In this document: positions 8,684 through 17,289 of the stretch, piece after piece
Numbering within the stretch: the stretch's first letter is position 1
Layout: each line of letters opens with the position of its first letter
Assembly: GCF_016806695.1 (NCBI RefSeq)
Contig: NZ_WUED01000008.1
Coordinates: forward strand, 28,504-92,503
Length of the DNA: 64,000 nt
Reading direction: 5' to 3'
From: Campylobacter bilis
Lineage (GTDB): Bacteria; Campylobacterota; Campylobacteria; Campylobacterales; Campylobacteraceae
Notes under the pieces: generated by a model
The model's input: the letters and a program-made list of their open reading frames with translations, nothing else
The model's database searches: none
Told to the model about the DNA's origin: nothing
Translations under genes and position numbers: made by a program

Positions 8684-9559
8684 TTATATTTTGATGCGTA
8701 CATAAACTCTTTTTGGTGCTTCATAACCTTCTAGGGTGAGGTTTTTGTTTTTTGGGTCTAAGAAATTTTCTAAAGAAAAAGAATCTATCCATTCTGTTTT
8801 TCTTTGTTCTTTTTCATCAGTTACTTTTTTTGCTAAAACTTCAAATTTTTTAAACCCTGCTTTTTCGCACCAGTTTTTCAAAGCACTAATACTAGGTACA
8901 AAATAAATATTTGGGATTTTAGAATAAGTCTTATTAGGCACAAGGGCAATTTCTCTTTCATCTTCTATATACATAGTGTCTAAAAAAACGCTTCCGTTTT
9001 TGTTAAGTCCTGCTTTTAAATCTTTTAGCATTTTTACAGGATCGCTTCTATGATAGATAACCCCAAGGCAAAAAATCACATCAAATTTTAAATTATAATT
9101 TGGCAAAGCTTCCACTCCTAAAAGTTCGTATTTTATAGGAGTTTTAGCTAGAGCATTGATGAATTCAAATTGCAAGCTGTATTTTATAGAAGGATCAAAA
9201 CCTATAAGTTTTTTAGGATTAAATTCTAGCATTTTAAACATATAATAGCCATTATTACAGCCAATATCTGCAACGCATTTTTGAGAAAGTTCTTGCATAA
9301 AAGGTTTAAGAATATTAAATTTGATAAAGCTTTGCCATTCTGCATCAATAAAAAGTTCATCTATTTTAAAAGGTCCTTTTCTCCAAGGTTTTAATGCTTG
9401 TGCTAGGGCTAAAATTTCTTCTTTAGCTTGAGAGTTTGTGGATAAATTGATGCTATTTTCTAAAGTTAATTTACAAGAAAGCTTATATTCTTTTAATTTT
9501 TGTATCTTAGAATATAAAGGATGGTTGATTAATTGCTTTTGAAGGGAATTGGTTTGCAT
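8684..9559 (-). CDS. cmoB: tRNA U34 carboxymethyltransferase CmoB
   Basis: SAM-fold enzyme of 291 residues using carboxy-SAM to form 5-carboxymethoxyuridine at the wobble base of tRNAs. The family signature KPWRKGPFKIDELFIDAEWQ-type segment (about residues 92-112) is followed by the Rossmann motif VADIGCNNGYYM (about 139), then FDVIFCLGVIYHRSDP (about 180) and a GSVFLDTMYIEDE strand. Length is short relative to E. coli CmoB (323) but usual for this genus. The ATG is at 9559. In C. jejuni the next genes belong to another accessory set; here it borders the decayed CRISPR island. Confidence 0.88.
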   Translation of the reverse strand: MQTNSLQKQLINHPLYSKIQKLKEYKLSCKLTLENSINLSTNSQAKEEILALAQALKPWRKGPFKIDELFIDAEWQSFIKFNILKPFMQELSQKCVADIGCNNGYYMFKMLEFNPKKLIGFDPSIKYSLQFEFINALAKTPIKYELLGVEALPNYNLKFDVIFCLGVIYHRSDPVKMLKDLKAGLNKNGSVFLDTMYIEDEREIALVPNKTYSKIPNIYFVPSISALKNWCEKAGFKKFEVLAKKVTDEKEQRKTEWIDSFSLENFLDPKNKNLTLEGYEAPKRVYVRIKI

Positions 9560-9638
9560 TATATTCCTTAAAAATTTGCTTTTTATATTTGAAATTATAG
9601 CATCAAAACTAAAGATATAAAAGACTAAAATTATGACT

Positions 9639-9658
9639 TTGCTATATGGCTATAGCAA
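9639..9658. terminator. Hairpin at edge of CRISPR relic
   Basis: A perfect 8-bp stem (TTGCTATA / TATAGCAA) with the 4-base loop TGGC, followed on the plus strand by a T-rich stretch. It could end transcripts crossing the CRISPR relic or backstop cmoB. It is AT-rich, so strength is uncertain. Confidence 0.35.
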
Positions 9659-9784
9659 TTTGATTTATAATTTCATATTGATTTATTAAATTTTTAAAAT
9701 CTTTGTAATATTTATGGTAAAATAAGCTCTATAAGCTTTTATTGTTTTGCTTATTTTTTATTAAGTTTTTTATAGTATGATAAT

Positions 9785-9808
9785 ATTTTATCATAAAGAG
9801 ACTTAAAC
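9785..9808 (-). CRISPR. Degenerate single CRISPR repeat relic
   Basis: Read on the minus strand this 24-mer starts GTTTAAGTCTC and ends ATGATAAAAT. It matches the 36-bp C. jejuni type II-C repeat, as I remember it, if 12 central bases are deleted, with only two other mismatches. It lies between the hairpin and the tracrRNA relic, where the array would be expected. No second repeat at array spacing is present, so no functional array remains. A 13-base match to the repeat's 3' end (TTTATGGTAAAAT) sits on the plus strand at 9711-9723 and may be another fragment. Confidence 0.5.
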
Positions 9809-9835
9809 ATTGTTTTATGTTTTCACATGAAAAAT

Positions 9836-9917
9836 GTGTTATATTTTTTAACAAAGAGCACTAAAATAAATGGTTTTTGGTTAGCTATGCGGGTTTACAA
9901 TACCTTTAAAACCATCA
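9836..9917 (+). ncRNA. tracrRNA relic (type II-C)
   Basis: From about 9850 the plus strand reads AACAAAGAGCACTAAAATAA, a plausible anti-repeat, then a segment including GCGGGTTTACAATACC and AAAACC. This follows the order of C. jejuni tracrRNA (GGGACTAAAATAAA..., GCGGGGTTACAATCCCC, TAAAACC). TGGTTTT at 9871-9877 can pair with AAAACCA at 9908-9914, an outer stem in place of the usual one. An extended -10, TGTTATATT, sits at 9836-9844. The end meets the convergent cas2 stop at 9915-9917. Identification is by eye; expression is unknown. Confidence 0.55.
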
Positions 9918-10340
9918 AAATTCAAATAAACTAGCTTGTTTAAGCTTAGTTTTTTGTTTTTCTTTTTTTATTGTTTGATTATGGTATTTAAACTCTTGAC
10001 TTTTTTCATCATATTCAAAAAGAACTAAATTTTTCTCATCATTCATTTTTTCATCGAAAGAAACTCCACCTAAGAGGATTTGCATATTGTCAAATTGTTT
10101 TTCTGTTATGGTTAAAACCCTTATATTGCCATAAGGTGGTAGAATTTTTTCTACAGATTTAATCGTTGTTTTGGTTGAAGCTATTCCTTTGCAAATTTTC
10201 ATATACACGCTAAATTGCATCATGAAAAATCCAAGTTTTATTAATGAAGTTCTGAATTTATTTGTATTTTTTTGCTCTTGTTTGGTTTTAGTAGGCATAT
10301 CAAACATTAATAAAATTCTCATAAACTTATCTTCTATCAT
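9915..10340 (-). CDS. cas2: CRISPR adaptation nuclease Cas2
   Basis: Intact 141-residue Cas2 of the type II-C kind. Its ferredoxin-like core begins MRILLMFDMPTKTKQEQ, with the metal-binding Asp at the end of the first strand, followed by FRTSLIKLGFFMMQFSVYMK and IRVLTITEKQFD. The Lys-rich tail ends QASLFEF. It overlaps the broken cas1 stop by 4 bp, as in the ancestral operon. Cas2 works only as a Cas1-Cas2 complex; with cas1 disrupted it should have no adaptation role. It is the only full-length gene of the locus. Confidence 0.88.
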   Translation of the reverse strand: MIEDKFMRILLMFDMPTKTKQEQKNTNKFRTSLIKLGFFMMQFSVYMKICKGIASTKTTIKSVEKILPPYGNIRVLTITEKQFDNMQILLGGVSFDEKMNDEKNLVLFEYDEKSQEFKYHNQTIKKEKQKTKLKQASLFEF

Positions 10341-11229
10341 ATAAAATTTACCATTATAAGCTCATCATTTTCTAATAAGGTATTTTTAAAATTTTGCACA
10401 TAAAAATTAATAGCCCTATTTAAAGGATAAGCTTTATTGTTAATGATGATTTCTTCTTGTAAAATGCCAATTAATTTTTGTTTTGTTTCTTTATCTAAAA
10501 ACTCACTTTCTTTTGTGTCCTTTAGCTTAAATACACATAAATCAATTAGAGGTCTAAAACTTTCTATTAAATCATCACAAAGATTAAAATCATTATAGAT
10601 ATTATCATATTTTATGCCCTGCCATGGCAAAAGCCCGCTTATACATACTGATCTAACTATAAGTGATCTTATAATAGCATAGCCATAATTTAAAGCAGAG
10701 TTGATAAAGCATATTTCATTTCTTGTAAAATCTTTGCCAAATAAAGTTTTAAAATACAAGGCAGCAGCTCTTGCTTCTAAATTTGTAGAGTCATTTAAAT
10801 TGACATTTTTAGTCATATTTGAAAGTTCTTTGCTTGCTTTGATATGATTGGTGATTTTCAAAATATAAGCCTGATTTGAAATTTTATTTTTGATGATTTT
10901 TGCCATAAAATTGCTTTTCTTTGTAAGCTTACTGTGATTTGTTTTTTATCTATTTTTGCACTGATAAAATGCCCTAAAAAGGGAGAGAAAATTCTATTGA
11001 TATTATGAGCTTCATCGCAAGTTAAAAGTATGATTTTATATTTGGTCAAAGTGCTAAGTAGGTTAGATGTGATGCTTGCTTGTAAAGATTCTAAAATGAT
11101 GAAGTTAATATCTTTTAGAAAAAATTTAGCCTCTTTATCATCTTGTTTGATAACAAGATGATTGAGTTCAAGGCTTAATTTTGCTTGCTTTGATATTAAT
11201 ATGCTTTTAAATGCTTCATCATAAGCCAT
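10337..11229 (-). pseudogene. cas1: cas1, broken by one frameshift
   Basis: Type II-C Cas1 integrase of about 297 codons split into two frames. The first (11229 to about 10900) starts MAYDEAFKSILISKQAKLSL and reads to SLQRKAILWQK. The second continues KIIKNKISNQAYILK to the stop at 10337. The break lies at a T5 run (A5 on the coding strand) at 10897-10901; one extra A restores the frame. The C-terminal part retains LEARAAALYF (catalytic Glu) and DLIESFRPLID (catalytic Asp). GIKYDNIYN has Tyr where Cas1 proteins normally have the metal-binding His. The ATG overlaps the cas9 stop by 11 bp. Confidence 0.85.
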
Positions 11230-14222
11230 GTTTTTTACTTGTTTTTAGGCAAATATCTTGTCTTTTTTGTTTTTCTTTTATTTTAATTTTATCTCCAAGG
11301 GGTGTTATAAGGTATTTATCAAATACTTTTAAAGTTTGAATTCCTACCCCTTGTGCTTCAACATTATTTTTGGTTGCCTTAAATAATAATTTTTTTTTGA
11401 TTTTCTGTGAGATTTTCTAATTTATTATCGTGTTTTTTAAGACAAATACTAGCATTGCTGATATTAAAAGTACTATAATATGCAAATTCAGGTTCTTCCA
11501 TACCTTTTTTTGTATTAAAACTAAATCATTATTATGCAAAGAAAAACAAAATTCATAGCTTTCATCTAGTTGAATCCATTCTTTATTTGTACTAGAAGTT
11601 ACTAATTTATCAGGAAGCTTGCCTAGAGCAATGTCCATGGTATAAATAGGTATGGCATAAAATTTATTTTGTTTTTTAAAAATATCAAGTCTTACCATAG
11701 TATCATTATCAACATATTTTGTGCCGATTTTTCTTATTTTGCGGCATTGTAATGCTATATTAAAACTTTCTTCTGAACCATATCTTTCAATCATTTCATC
11801 TTTAGAACAAAATGTTTACTCATGTAAAGCACCTCTTGCTCTTTTTTAGGAGGCTGTGAGACAAAAATGGTATCGATTTTGTTTAAAACTTTTTCTCTAA
11901 ATCCTTCAAAAGGTTCAAAAAATTTAGTTTGGTATTTAAGTTTTTGCTCATAAGATTTTGCTTTTAAAAGCTCTTGTTCTTTTTTAAAATCTGAAAAAGC
12001 TTTTATAATAGAGTGGGTACTATAGGCAATTATAATTGCATCTATTGCATGATGGAGATGATTGCTCCTATCCTTTTCGCTAAAACCCCATGTGTGTCTT
12101 AAAACTGCAGTAAGCATTCCATTGAGTGTTTGTACGTGAACTCTACTTCCTTTTTTCTGTGCTTTTTAAGCTAGTATCTTCATCTTTACTTAAAGGCAAG
12201 AAGTCTAAATAGTCTTTTGTGAAATTACTTACTAGAGTAGCAATATATCTTGTATCGTTTAAGTCTCTGCTGATGAAATCTTGCCCTTGCTTGTTTTTAA
12301 AATTTTCATCTAAAATTTTCATTTTCTTTTTATAGTTAAGACTTTGGGCTAGGTTTTTAATAGTACTCCATTTTTTCTCATCGTGCCCAAAGGCCTCAAA
12401 AGGAGTTCGATTGCCTTTTTCTTGATTTTCTTTAGTGAAGACTAAAACCTTATTTGAAAAAGAATCATCAAAGCTTCTTGAATAAGGATAAATGTGATCT
12501 ATTTCTAAAGCATTATCATCTTTTAAATCATCTAAGGTTATTTTCTTACCACTATAGATACAAATTTCATTTTGTTCTTGCCAGAGTTTTATTTTTAAAA
12601 TATTTCTTTTACTTGCTTTAATGCCTATATCTTCACAAAGTTTTAAGGCATTATCGTTTTTTTCTTGTTTTGATCTTGTTCATTTTCTATCTTTGTTTTC
12701 ATTTTTTTGCTAAGAGCTATATCTCTTGCTAATTCTAAGTGGATTTTATGCACTTTGCCATATTTTTTAAGTAAGGCATTTAAAACTTTTCTAACTGACT
12801 TATGGCTCTATTTGCAACAGGATTGCTAAGTTCTTGTGCAAATATGGCATCACAAAAAGCAGGAAGAAAATCATATTTTTGAGAACTTGATTTTATTTTT
12901 AAATTGCAAATTTCACAAGCTTCATCATATCTTTTTCCTTCTCTCATCAAAGGTAAGATTAAATTAAGTGCTTTAAAGCTAAGATTTATATGATCATTAA
13001 AATCAATGCCTAATAAAGCATCTATTTGCTCATCTTCTAGATTATAATTTTTTAAAGCGATTTTTAATTTATCATCATCTTTTATTAAAGTAATATGTGT
13101 AGCTATTTCATCAAGTTCTTGTCTGTTAAGATTGTGTTGGTTTAAAGCTTTTTAAAATCCTTTAATTTTTTGAAGTTAATTAATTCTATATTTTCTGGAT
13201 TTTTTTATCGCCTTTAAGGCTTTTAAAACCAATACTTGGATCTAAATTGATATATTCTCTTGATTTTTTATAGCTAATACTTCCTTTATCAAGAATATGG
13301 TCTATAATTTTTTTTGATGATTTGAGAGGATATGAGGGTTCTCCGCTTTCTTTTTCTAGGCTTTTTAGCTCATTAATAACCTTAGTTAAAGTTACAAATT
13401 CAATAGCACTATAAGAATTTTTACAAGCTCGTTTTTCATCTTCGAAAAAAGTACAAGTCCCTACTAAGTGCGAAAAATCTTTTAAAGGTCTTTGGAAAAA
13501 CGCCAGTTCTATGATTTGTTTTATAAAATCATCATTATAGTTATGTCCTAATTCTCTTTGTTTTTCTAAAATTAGCTTTAATTCTTTTTCTAAATCACTT
13601 GCTGAAAAACAATGTTCATAATTTTTCTGTTTTTTATCTTTTTTATCTTTTATTTCTCGATTGCGTACATTTTTGAAATTTTTTGGTGCCTTCTCGGTAT
13701 TTTTCAAAAAAGTTTATATATAAGTATTCTCCAACGCTTTGATATTCTTTTAGTTTTGAGTCATTTTTTCTTAATGCATCTAAAACTTTGCCTTTATCAC
13801 TATCATTGGAGTTTTTTTGATTTTTTTTCATATAGCCACGATGTTTTGCTATATGTAAGATTACTCTTGCTAGATCTTTAGCTTCTAGCTTTTGGCTTAA
13901 TGCCTTATATCTTAACTCATAAGGACTGATTAATTTTCCTTCATAAGCCTTAGGTAATTCTCCTTCATCTGCGATATAATCTTTATAATTTAATTTTAAT
14001 TCTTTAGCAAGCATATGTTTTATACCAATTTAATCTTGCTTTTCTTCTTCTAAGACGCCTTCTAACGCTTCTTGCATTGCGTCTGGGTAGGGCTAAAGAT
14101 TTTTTATCTTTTGGATCTTCAGTCCCATGAAATATTCTTACACCACAATCTTTTAATTCCTCATTTTCAACGAAAGCCCATCCTATAGAATTAATCCCTA
14201 TGTCAAAACTTAGAATTTTCAT
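11219..14222 (-). pseudogene. cas9: cas9 (type II-C), decayed by about ten frameshifts
   Basis: CjCas9-like gene of about 985 codons. Recognisable parts in order: Ruv[13 protein letters not shown] (14222 on), Arg-rich bridge helix [15 protein letters not shown], recognition lobe pieces (VILHIAKHRGY, LKDFSHLVGTC), RuvC-II KIHLELARD (about 12755), HNH LEIDHIYPYSRSF (about 12500), RuvC-III HLHHAIDAIIIA (about 12050), and PAM-interacting pieces YAIPIYTMDIAL and YEFCFSL. Reading through needs frame changes near 14018, 13680, 13195, 13150, 12800, 12665, 12165, 11830, 11520 and 11395, nearly all in A/T runs. A TAA near 11815 replaces a sense codon. It cannot make a working Cas9. No other gene nearby is damaged. 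Confidence 0.93.
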
Positions 14223-14519
14223 ATTGTTCCTTAAAAAAATTATTATTTTATAACGAAGTTTACAAAATCTAATGTAAAAAAAAGACTAAAAATTCAAAAT
14301 AATTAAAAATCTTTTTTTAAAAAATACTTTAGTTATTAATATATTTTTATAGTTTTTATACAAGTATGATATTTAAAAAAGCTTTATATATTTAATTTTG
14401 TTTTTTATAATTTTAAAAAGCGGAGTTAAAGACAGAGTATTGTATAATCTAAAGTATATTTTTATTTGGTATATAATGATTATATAGATTAAAGCTATGA
14501 AATTTAAGGATTTTTGATA
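14223..14519. promoter_or_regulatory. Intergenic region, cas9 relic to ybgC
   Basis: About 300 bp of very AT-rich DNA with no coding frame of merit. On the plus strand TATAAT occurs at 14443-14448 (preceded by TTG) and at 14472-14477; either could drive the thioesterase gene starting at 14520. The cas9-side half should have held the cas promoter, but no clear minus-strand box stands out. No CRISPR repeats were found here. Confidence 0.4.
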
Positions 14520-14894
14520 ATGAAAATACGCATTTATTATGAAGACACAGATGCGGGTGGGGTGGTGTATCATAGTAATTATTTAAAATTTTGTGAAAGG
14601 GCAAGAAGTGAAATTTTGTTTGCTAAAAAAGCAGATGTTTTTGATGCTTTTAAAGGCCATTTTTTGCTTACAAAAGCTGATTGTAATTTCATAAAGCCTG
14701 CAAAATTAGGCGATATTATAGAAGTTAAAACTAAAATTTTAGAAATTAAACATACATTCTTAGAAATTTTACAGACAATTTATAAGGATGAAATTTTACT
14801 TTTTAGAATGAAATTAACTCTTGCTTATATTAAAAACAATAAAGTTAGCAGAATGCATACGCATTTAAAAAAGCTATTTGAAGAATTATTTTAA
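14520..14894 (+). CDS. ybgC: YbgC-family acyl-CoA thioesterase
   Basis: A 124-residue hotdog thioesterase. The active-site motif YYEDTDAGGVVYHSNYLKF (residues 6-24) holds the catalytic Asp and is followed by the helix CERARSEIL. It hydrolyses short-chain acyl-CoA or acyl thioesters and in many proteobacteria is encoded by the Tol-Pal locus, not so here. A TTG six bases upstream is in frame, but the ATG at 14520 has AAGGA 9 bases before it and matches family N-termini. The 3' end overlaps the convergent periplasmic protein gene by 9 bp. This is the first conserved backbone gene after the CRISPR relic. Confidence 0.85.
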   Translation: MKIRIYYEDTDAGGVVYHSNYLKFCERARSEILFAKKADVFDAFKGHFLLTKADCNFIKPAKLGDIIEVKTKILEIKHTFLEILQTIYKDEILLFRMKLTLAYIKNNKVSRMHTHLKKLFEELF

Positions 14895-16076
14895 TTCTTC
14901 AAAACTAGCTTGAGATCCTTGCATGAGGCGTACTTTATAATTTACTTGAGAATTTTGGATTGTTTCATCAAATAAACTCTCGCTTTTTTTGTTTAAAAAC
15001 TCAGTGTAAAAATAATCCACTCCAATACTAGTTGCATAAGCAATCCAGTTATAATCTATGCTTTGATTAAAAATTTCATTAAGATAAATTAAATTATCAT
15101 CATGATTATAAATTGAATTAGCAATGATGAAATTTTCTCTATCGCCTTGCTGAGTAAGGCTTAAAAAGGTAGGATTATAATTGATTTGAGTCGATAAAAG
15201 TATATAAGGTTCAATATTATAAATTCTTAATTGAGAGCTTGCTAAAGCTGTTTTGATCAAAGGAGTATTGAAAAATATAGAAGCGTTATTAACTCCTCCT
15301 TGAGATTTTAGCAATTTGTTAAAATCAAGTTTTTCTCCTTCTATAGTATAGATTCTAGCATGGTTATTTTGAGCAAGTATTCTTGAGTTTAGATTGCTAG
15401 ATAGTGCAGAAGCATCGCTAAATATTGCGATATTGTTGTTTGATTTTTCCAAAAGTGCTGCAATTTGAGCATCATAATCTATGCTTCCAAAGATAATATT
15501 TTTATTTGAGATTTGAGTGTTATTTTTATGGATAGTTGGGATAAAGATTTTCATGTTTCCAGAATAATTTTTTAATTCATTGCTACCTTTGAGGGTAAAT
15601 CCGGCTATAGCATATTGATACTCTTGAGTTTGTGCTTGATCAAGGGCTGATTGGATGGAGATGCTATCTTCTGTGCCTATTAGAAAAACTTTTACTTTAA
15701 TCTCAGCCCTTTGTCTTAAAAGATAGGCAATGCTTGAGTTTATTATAGTACTTGAATAGCTTTTTATGGTTTTTTCTGGGATGATGATTGCAAGTTTGAC
15801 AGAAGTGATTTTTTGTACATTTTGTTCAAAATCTGTAATGGAATTTAATAATTTAGCATAAACATTAGATAAAAATTGATTATTTTGATCTACAAATTCG
15901 CTTAAAAAACTAAGATATAGTTTTGATTCTAAAAGTTCAAAAAGGCAGTTAGTATTGCATTCTTGAGTGTTGAGTTTAGGATAAAAATTTTCCATAGCTT
16001 GGGTATTGATTAATTTTTGTTCTTTTGCAAAAAGCAAGCAACAAGATAAGAAAAAGCTTAAAATTATTTTTTTCAT
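14886..16076 (-). CDS. Periplasmic protein, ligand-binding-like
   Basis: A 396-residue exported protein of unknown function. Residues 1-17 (MKKIILSFFLSCCLLFA) form a signal peptide with a likely cut after the Ala. The body includes VKLAIIIPEKTIKSYSSTI, AIAGFTLKGSNELK and NNIAIFSDAS, alternating strand-helix units that resemble a type I periplasmic binding fold. That resemblance is impressionistic. It starts 4 bp inside the end of the upstream UDG-like gene, so they are probably translationally coupled. The counterpart in C. jejuni is at the same position. No catalytic motif recognised. Confidence 0.72.
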   Translation of the reverse strand: MKKIILSFFLSCCLLFAKEQKLINTQAMENFYPKLNTQECNTNCLFELLESKLYLSFLSEFVDQNNQFLSNVYAKLLNSITDFEQNVQKITSVKLAIIIPEKTIKSYSSTIINSSIAYLLRQRAEIKVKVFLIGTEDSISIQSALDQAQTQEYQYAIAGFTLKGSNELKNYSGNMKIFIPTIHKNNTQISNKNIIFGSIDYDAQIAALLEKSNNNIAIFSDASALSSNLNSRILAQNNHARIYTIEGEKLDFNKLLKSQGGVNNASIFFNTPLIKTALASSQLRIYNIEPYILLSTQINYNPTFLSLTQQGDRENFIIANSIYNHDDNLIYLNEIFNQSIDYNWIAYATSIGVDYFYTEFLNKKSESLFDETIQNSQVNYKVRLMQGSQASFEELK

Positions 16077-16681
16077 AAAAATCCTTTAATTTTTTTTAAA
16101 TCTTGCATGAATTGTTGTTCATAACTTGGGTTTTTTTCTATGAAATCTAATCCATAATTTGGCATGATGAAAAAATTTTTATACGCAAAGATTTCACCTC
16201 TTAAAACATCAAAGTCTCTAAATCCTAAGCCTTTAAAAGCATCTTCTCCTAAGCAAAGTACTAAAGAAGGTCGGACCAGCTTTAACTCATTCCAAAAAAA
16301 GGGCAAGCAAGATTGTAGCGAAAAATCATCGAATTTTCCATTGCAAAAACACTTAAAAAGATAAGAAAAATAAAAATCCTCATTACAAAGTCCTAAAATT
16401 TCGTGTATATAATGTTTTAATCTTTCGCCTTTTTTGGAGTTAAGCAAGACCCCGCTTTCGTTTTCACTTTTTTGTCCATAAGCATCAAGAATTAATAATT
16501 TTACATTTTTCATTTTAGCTTCCATAAGGGCAAATTTTCTTGTTTTAGATAATTGGCACAGGGTGCAAGCTTGAATATTTTTTTTTAATTCTTCAAAAGT
16601 TTGGATTTGTTCGTAATGATTTGTTTGCGTATCAACAAAATCAAACCCCATAGCTTTAAGATAATAAAGACTTCTTAGCAT
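16073..16681 (-). CDS. Uracil-DNA glycosylase-like protein
   Basis: About 202 residues resembling the family 4 Fe-S uracil-DNA glycosylase fold. Cysteines occur in ACTLCQLSKTRK and again in KCFCNGK and LQSCLPFFW, candidates for a cluster, and VLCLGEDAFKGL resembles the GAxA strand region. The usual GEAPG active-site motif is replaced by ILDAYGQKSENESG, so glycosylase activity is doubtful. The open frame reaches 16732, but the ATG at 16681 overlaps the upstream acetyltransferase stop by only 7 bp and is preferred. It forms part of a compact minus-strand run with its neighbours. Confidence 0.6.
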   Translation of the reverse strand: MLRSLYYLKAMGFDFVDTQTNHYEQIQTFEELKKNIQACTLCQLSKTRKFALMEAKMKNVKLLILDAYGQKSENESGVLLNSKKGERLKHYIHEILGLCNEDFYFSYLFKCFCNGKFDDFSLQSCLPFFWNELKLVRPSLVLCLGEDAFKGLGFRDFDVLRGEIFAYKNFFIMPNYGLDFIEKNPSYEQQFMQDLKKIKGFL

Positions 16682-17157
16682 AAATCGCACAATTTTTCTA
16701 GATTTTCCCCACTTAGACGGTAGCTTCTCCATTGTTTAAGATGTTCAGCTTTTAGACTTTGGTAAAATTCAATTCCTATAATATTATCATTTAAACAAAC
16801 CCAATCCAGTCTTTTTAGATTTTCTTTTTTGCAAAGCTGTGCTAGGAATTTAAATACCATTTTTCCATAACCTTTTTTACGAAAAGCTTCTCGTATATAA
16901 ATATCTTCAAGATAAATGCCTCCACTTCCCCAAAAGGAAGAAAAAGTATAAAAATAAATCATATAGCCTATAGTTTTATCATCTTCTTTTAGCAAAAAAG
17001 CACGTGCAAATTGGTTTTTTAAAAGCGATTGTTCTAGCTTTTCTTTAGTGCATTGAAGAAAATCTAGCATGTGCTCATATTTTGCAAATTCTATTATCAT
17101 TTCTTGTAAAATATCTAAATCTTCTTGTTTAATGCTAATAATTTTAAATTCTGACAT
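16675..17157 (-). CDS. GNAT-family N-acetyltransferase
   Basis: A 160-residue GCN5-related acetyltransferase. The acetyl-CoA site is visible as IYIREAFRKKGYGKMVFKFL (about residues 96-115; R-x-x-G-x-G/A form), preceded by the GGIYLEDIYI strand and followed by LDWVCLNDNIIGIEFYQSL, typical of the C-terminal motif B. The acceptor substrate is unknown; the closest general resemblance is to diamine or small-molecule acetyltransferases. It heads a minus-strand run with the UDG-like gene and the periplasmic protein gene, each overlapping the next. Confidence 0.8.
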   Translation of the reverse strand: MSEFKIISIKQEDLDILQEMIIEFAKYEHMLDFLQCTKEKLEQSLLKNQFARAFLLKEDDKTIGYMIYFYTFSSFWGSGGIYLEDIYIREAFRKKGYGKMVFKFLAQLCKKENLKRLDWVCLNDNIIGIEFYQSLKAEHLKQWRSYRLSGENLEKLCDLC

Positions 17158-17247
17158 TTTTAGCCTTTTAAAAAATAATTCTAAAAATTTATCACAAGAA
17201 TTTAAAAATTACTCTTAATTAAAAGCAATTTATAAGTAAGATTAAGA

Positions 17248-17253
17248 TAGAAT
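17248..17253 (+). promoter_or_regulatory. -10 box of the rpmH operon
   Basis: TAGAAT, a TAnAAT-type -10, lies 42 bp before the rpmH ATG. AAGG at 17277-17280 is the ribosome site. The boxed region is in the 130-bp gap separating the divergent acetyltransferase. Confidence 0.45.
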
Positions 17254-17289
17254 ATAAGACTATTTTATAATTTTTTAAGGAAAAATCAA

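Noticed and set aside
9595..9631. AAGACTAAAAT and flanking bases as another CRISPR repeat relic
   Set aside because: Only the short core matches. AAGACTAAA also occurs at about 80-90 and at 14283-14292 where no array is expected, so it is not specific in this AT-rich DNA.
9711..9723. Plus-strand TTTATGGTAAAAT as a second array repeat
   Set aside because: Exactly matches the last 13 bases of the remembered C. jejuni repeat, but the other 23 bases do not fit and the orientation is opposite to the 9785 relic. Mentioned as a fragment only.
13612..13881. Plus-strand open frame of 89 codons
   Set aside because: It is antisense to cas9, low-complexity Phe/Leu-rich, has no ribosome site, and is explained by the AT-rich complement.
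11219..14222. Programmed frameshifting as an explanation for the split cas9
   Set aside because: About ten frame changes plus an in-frame stop cannot be bridged by recoding, and no slippery-site/structure pattern repeats.
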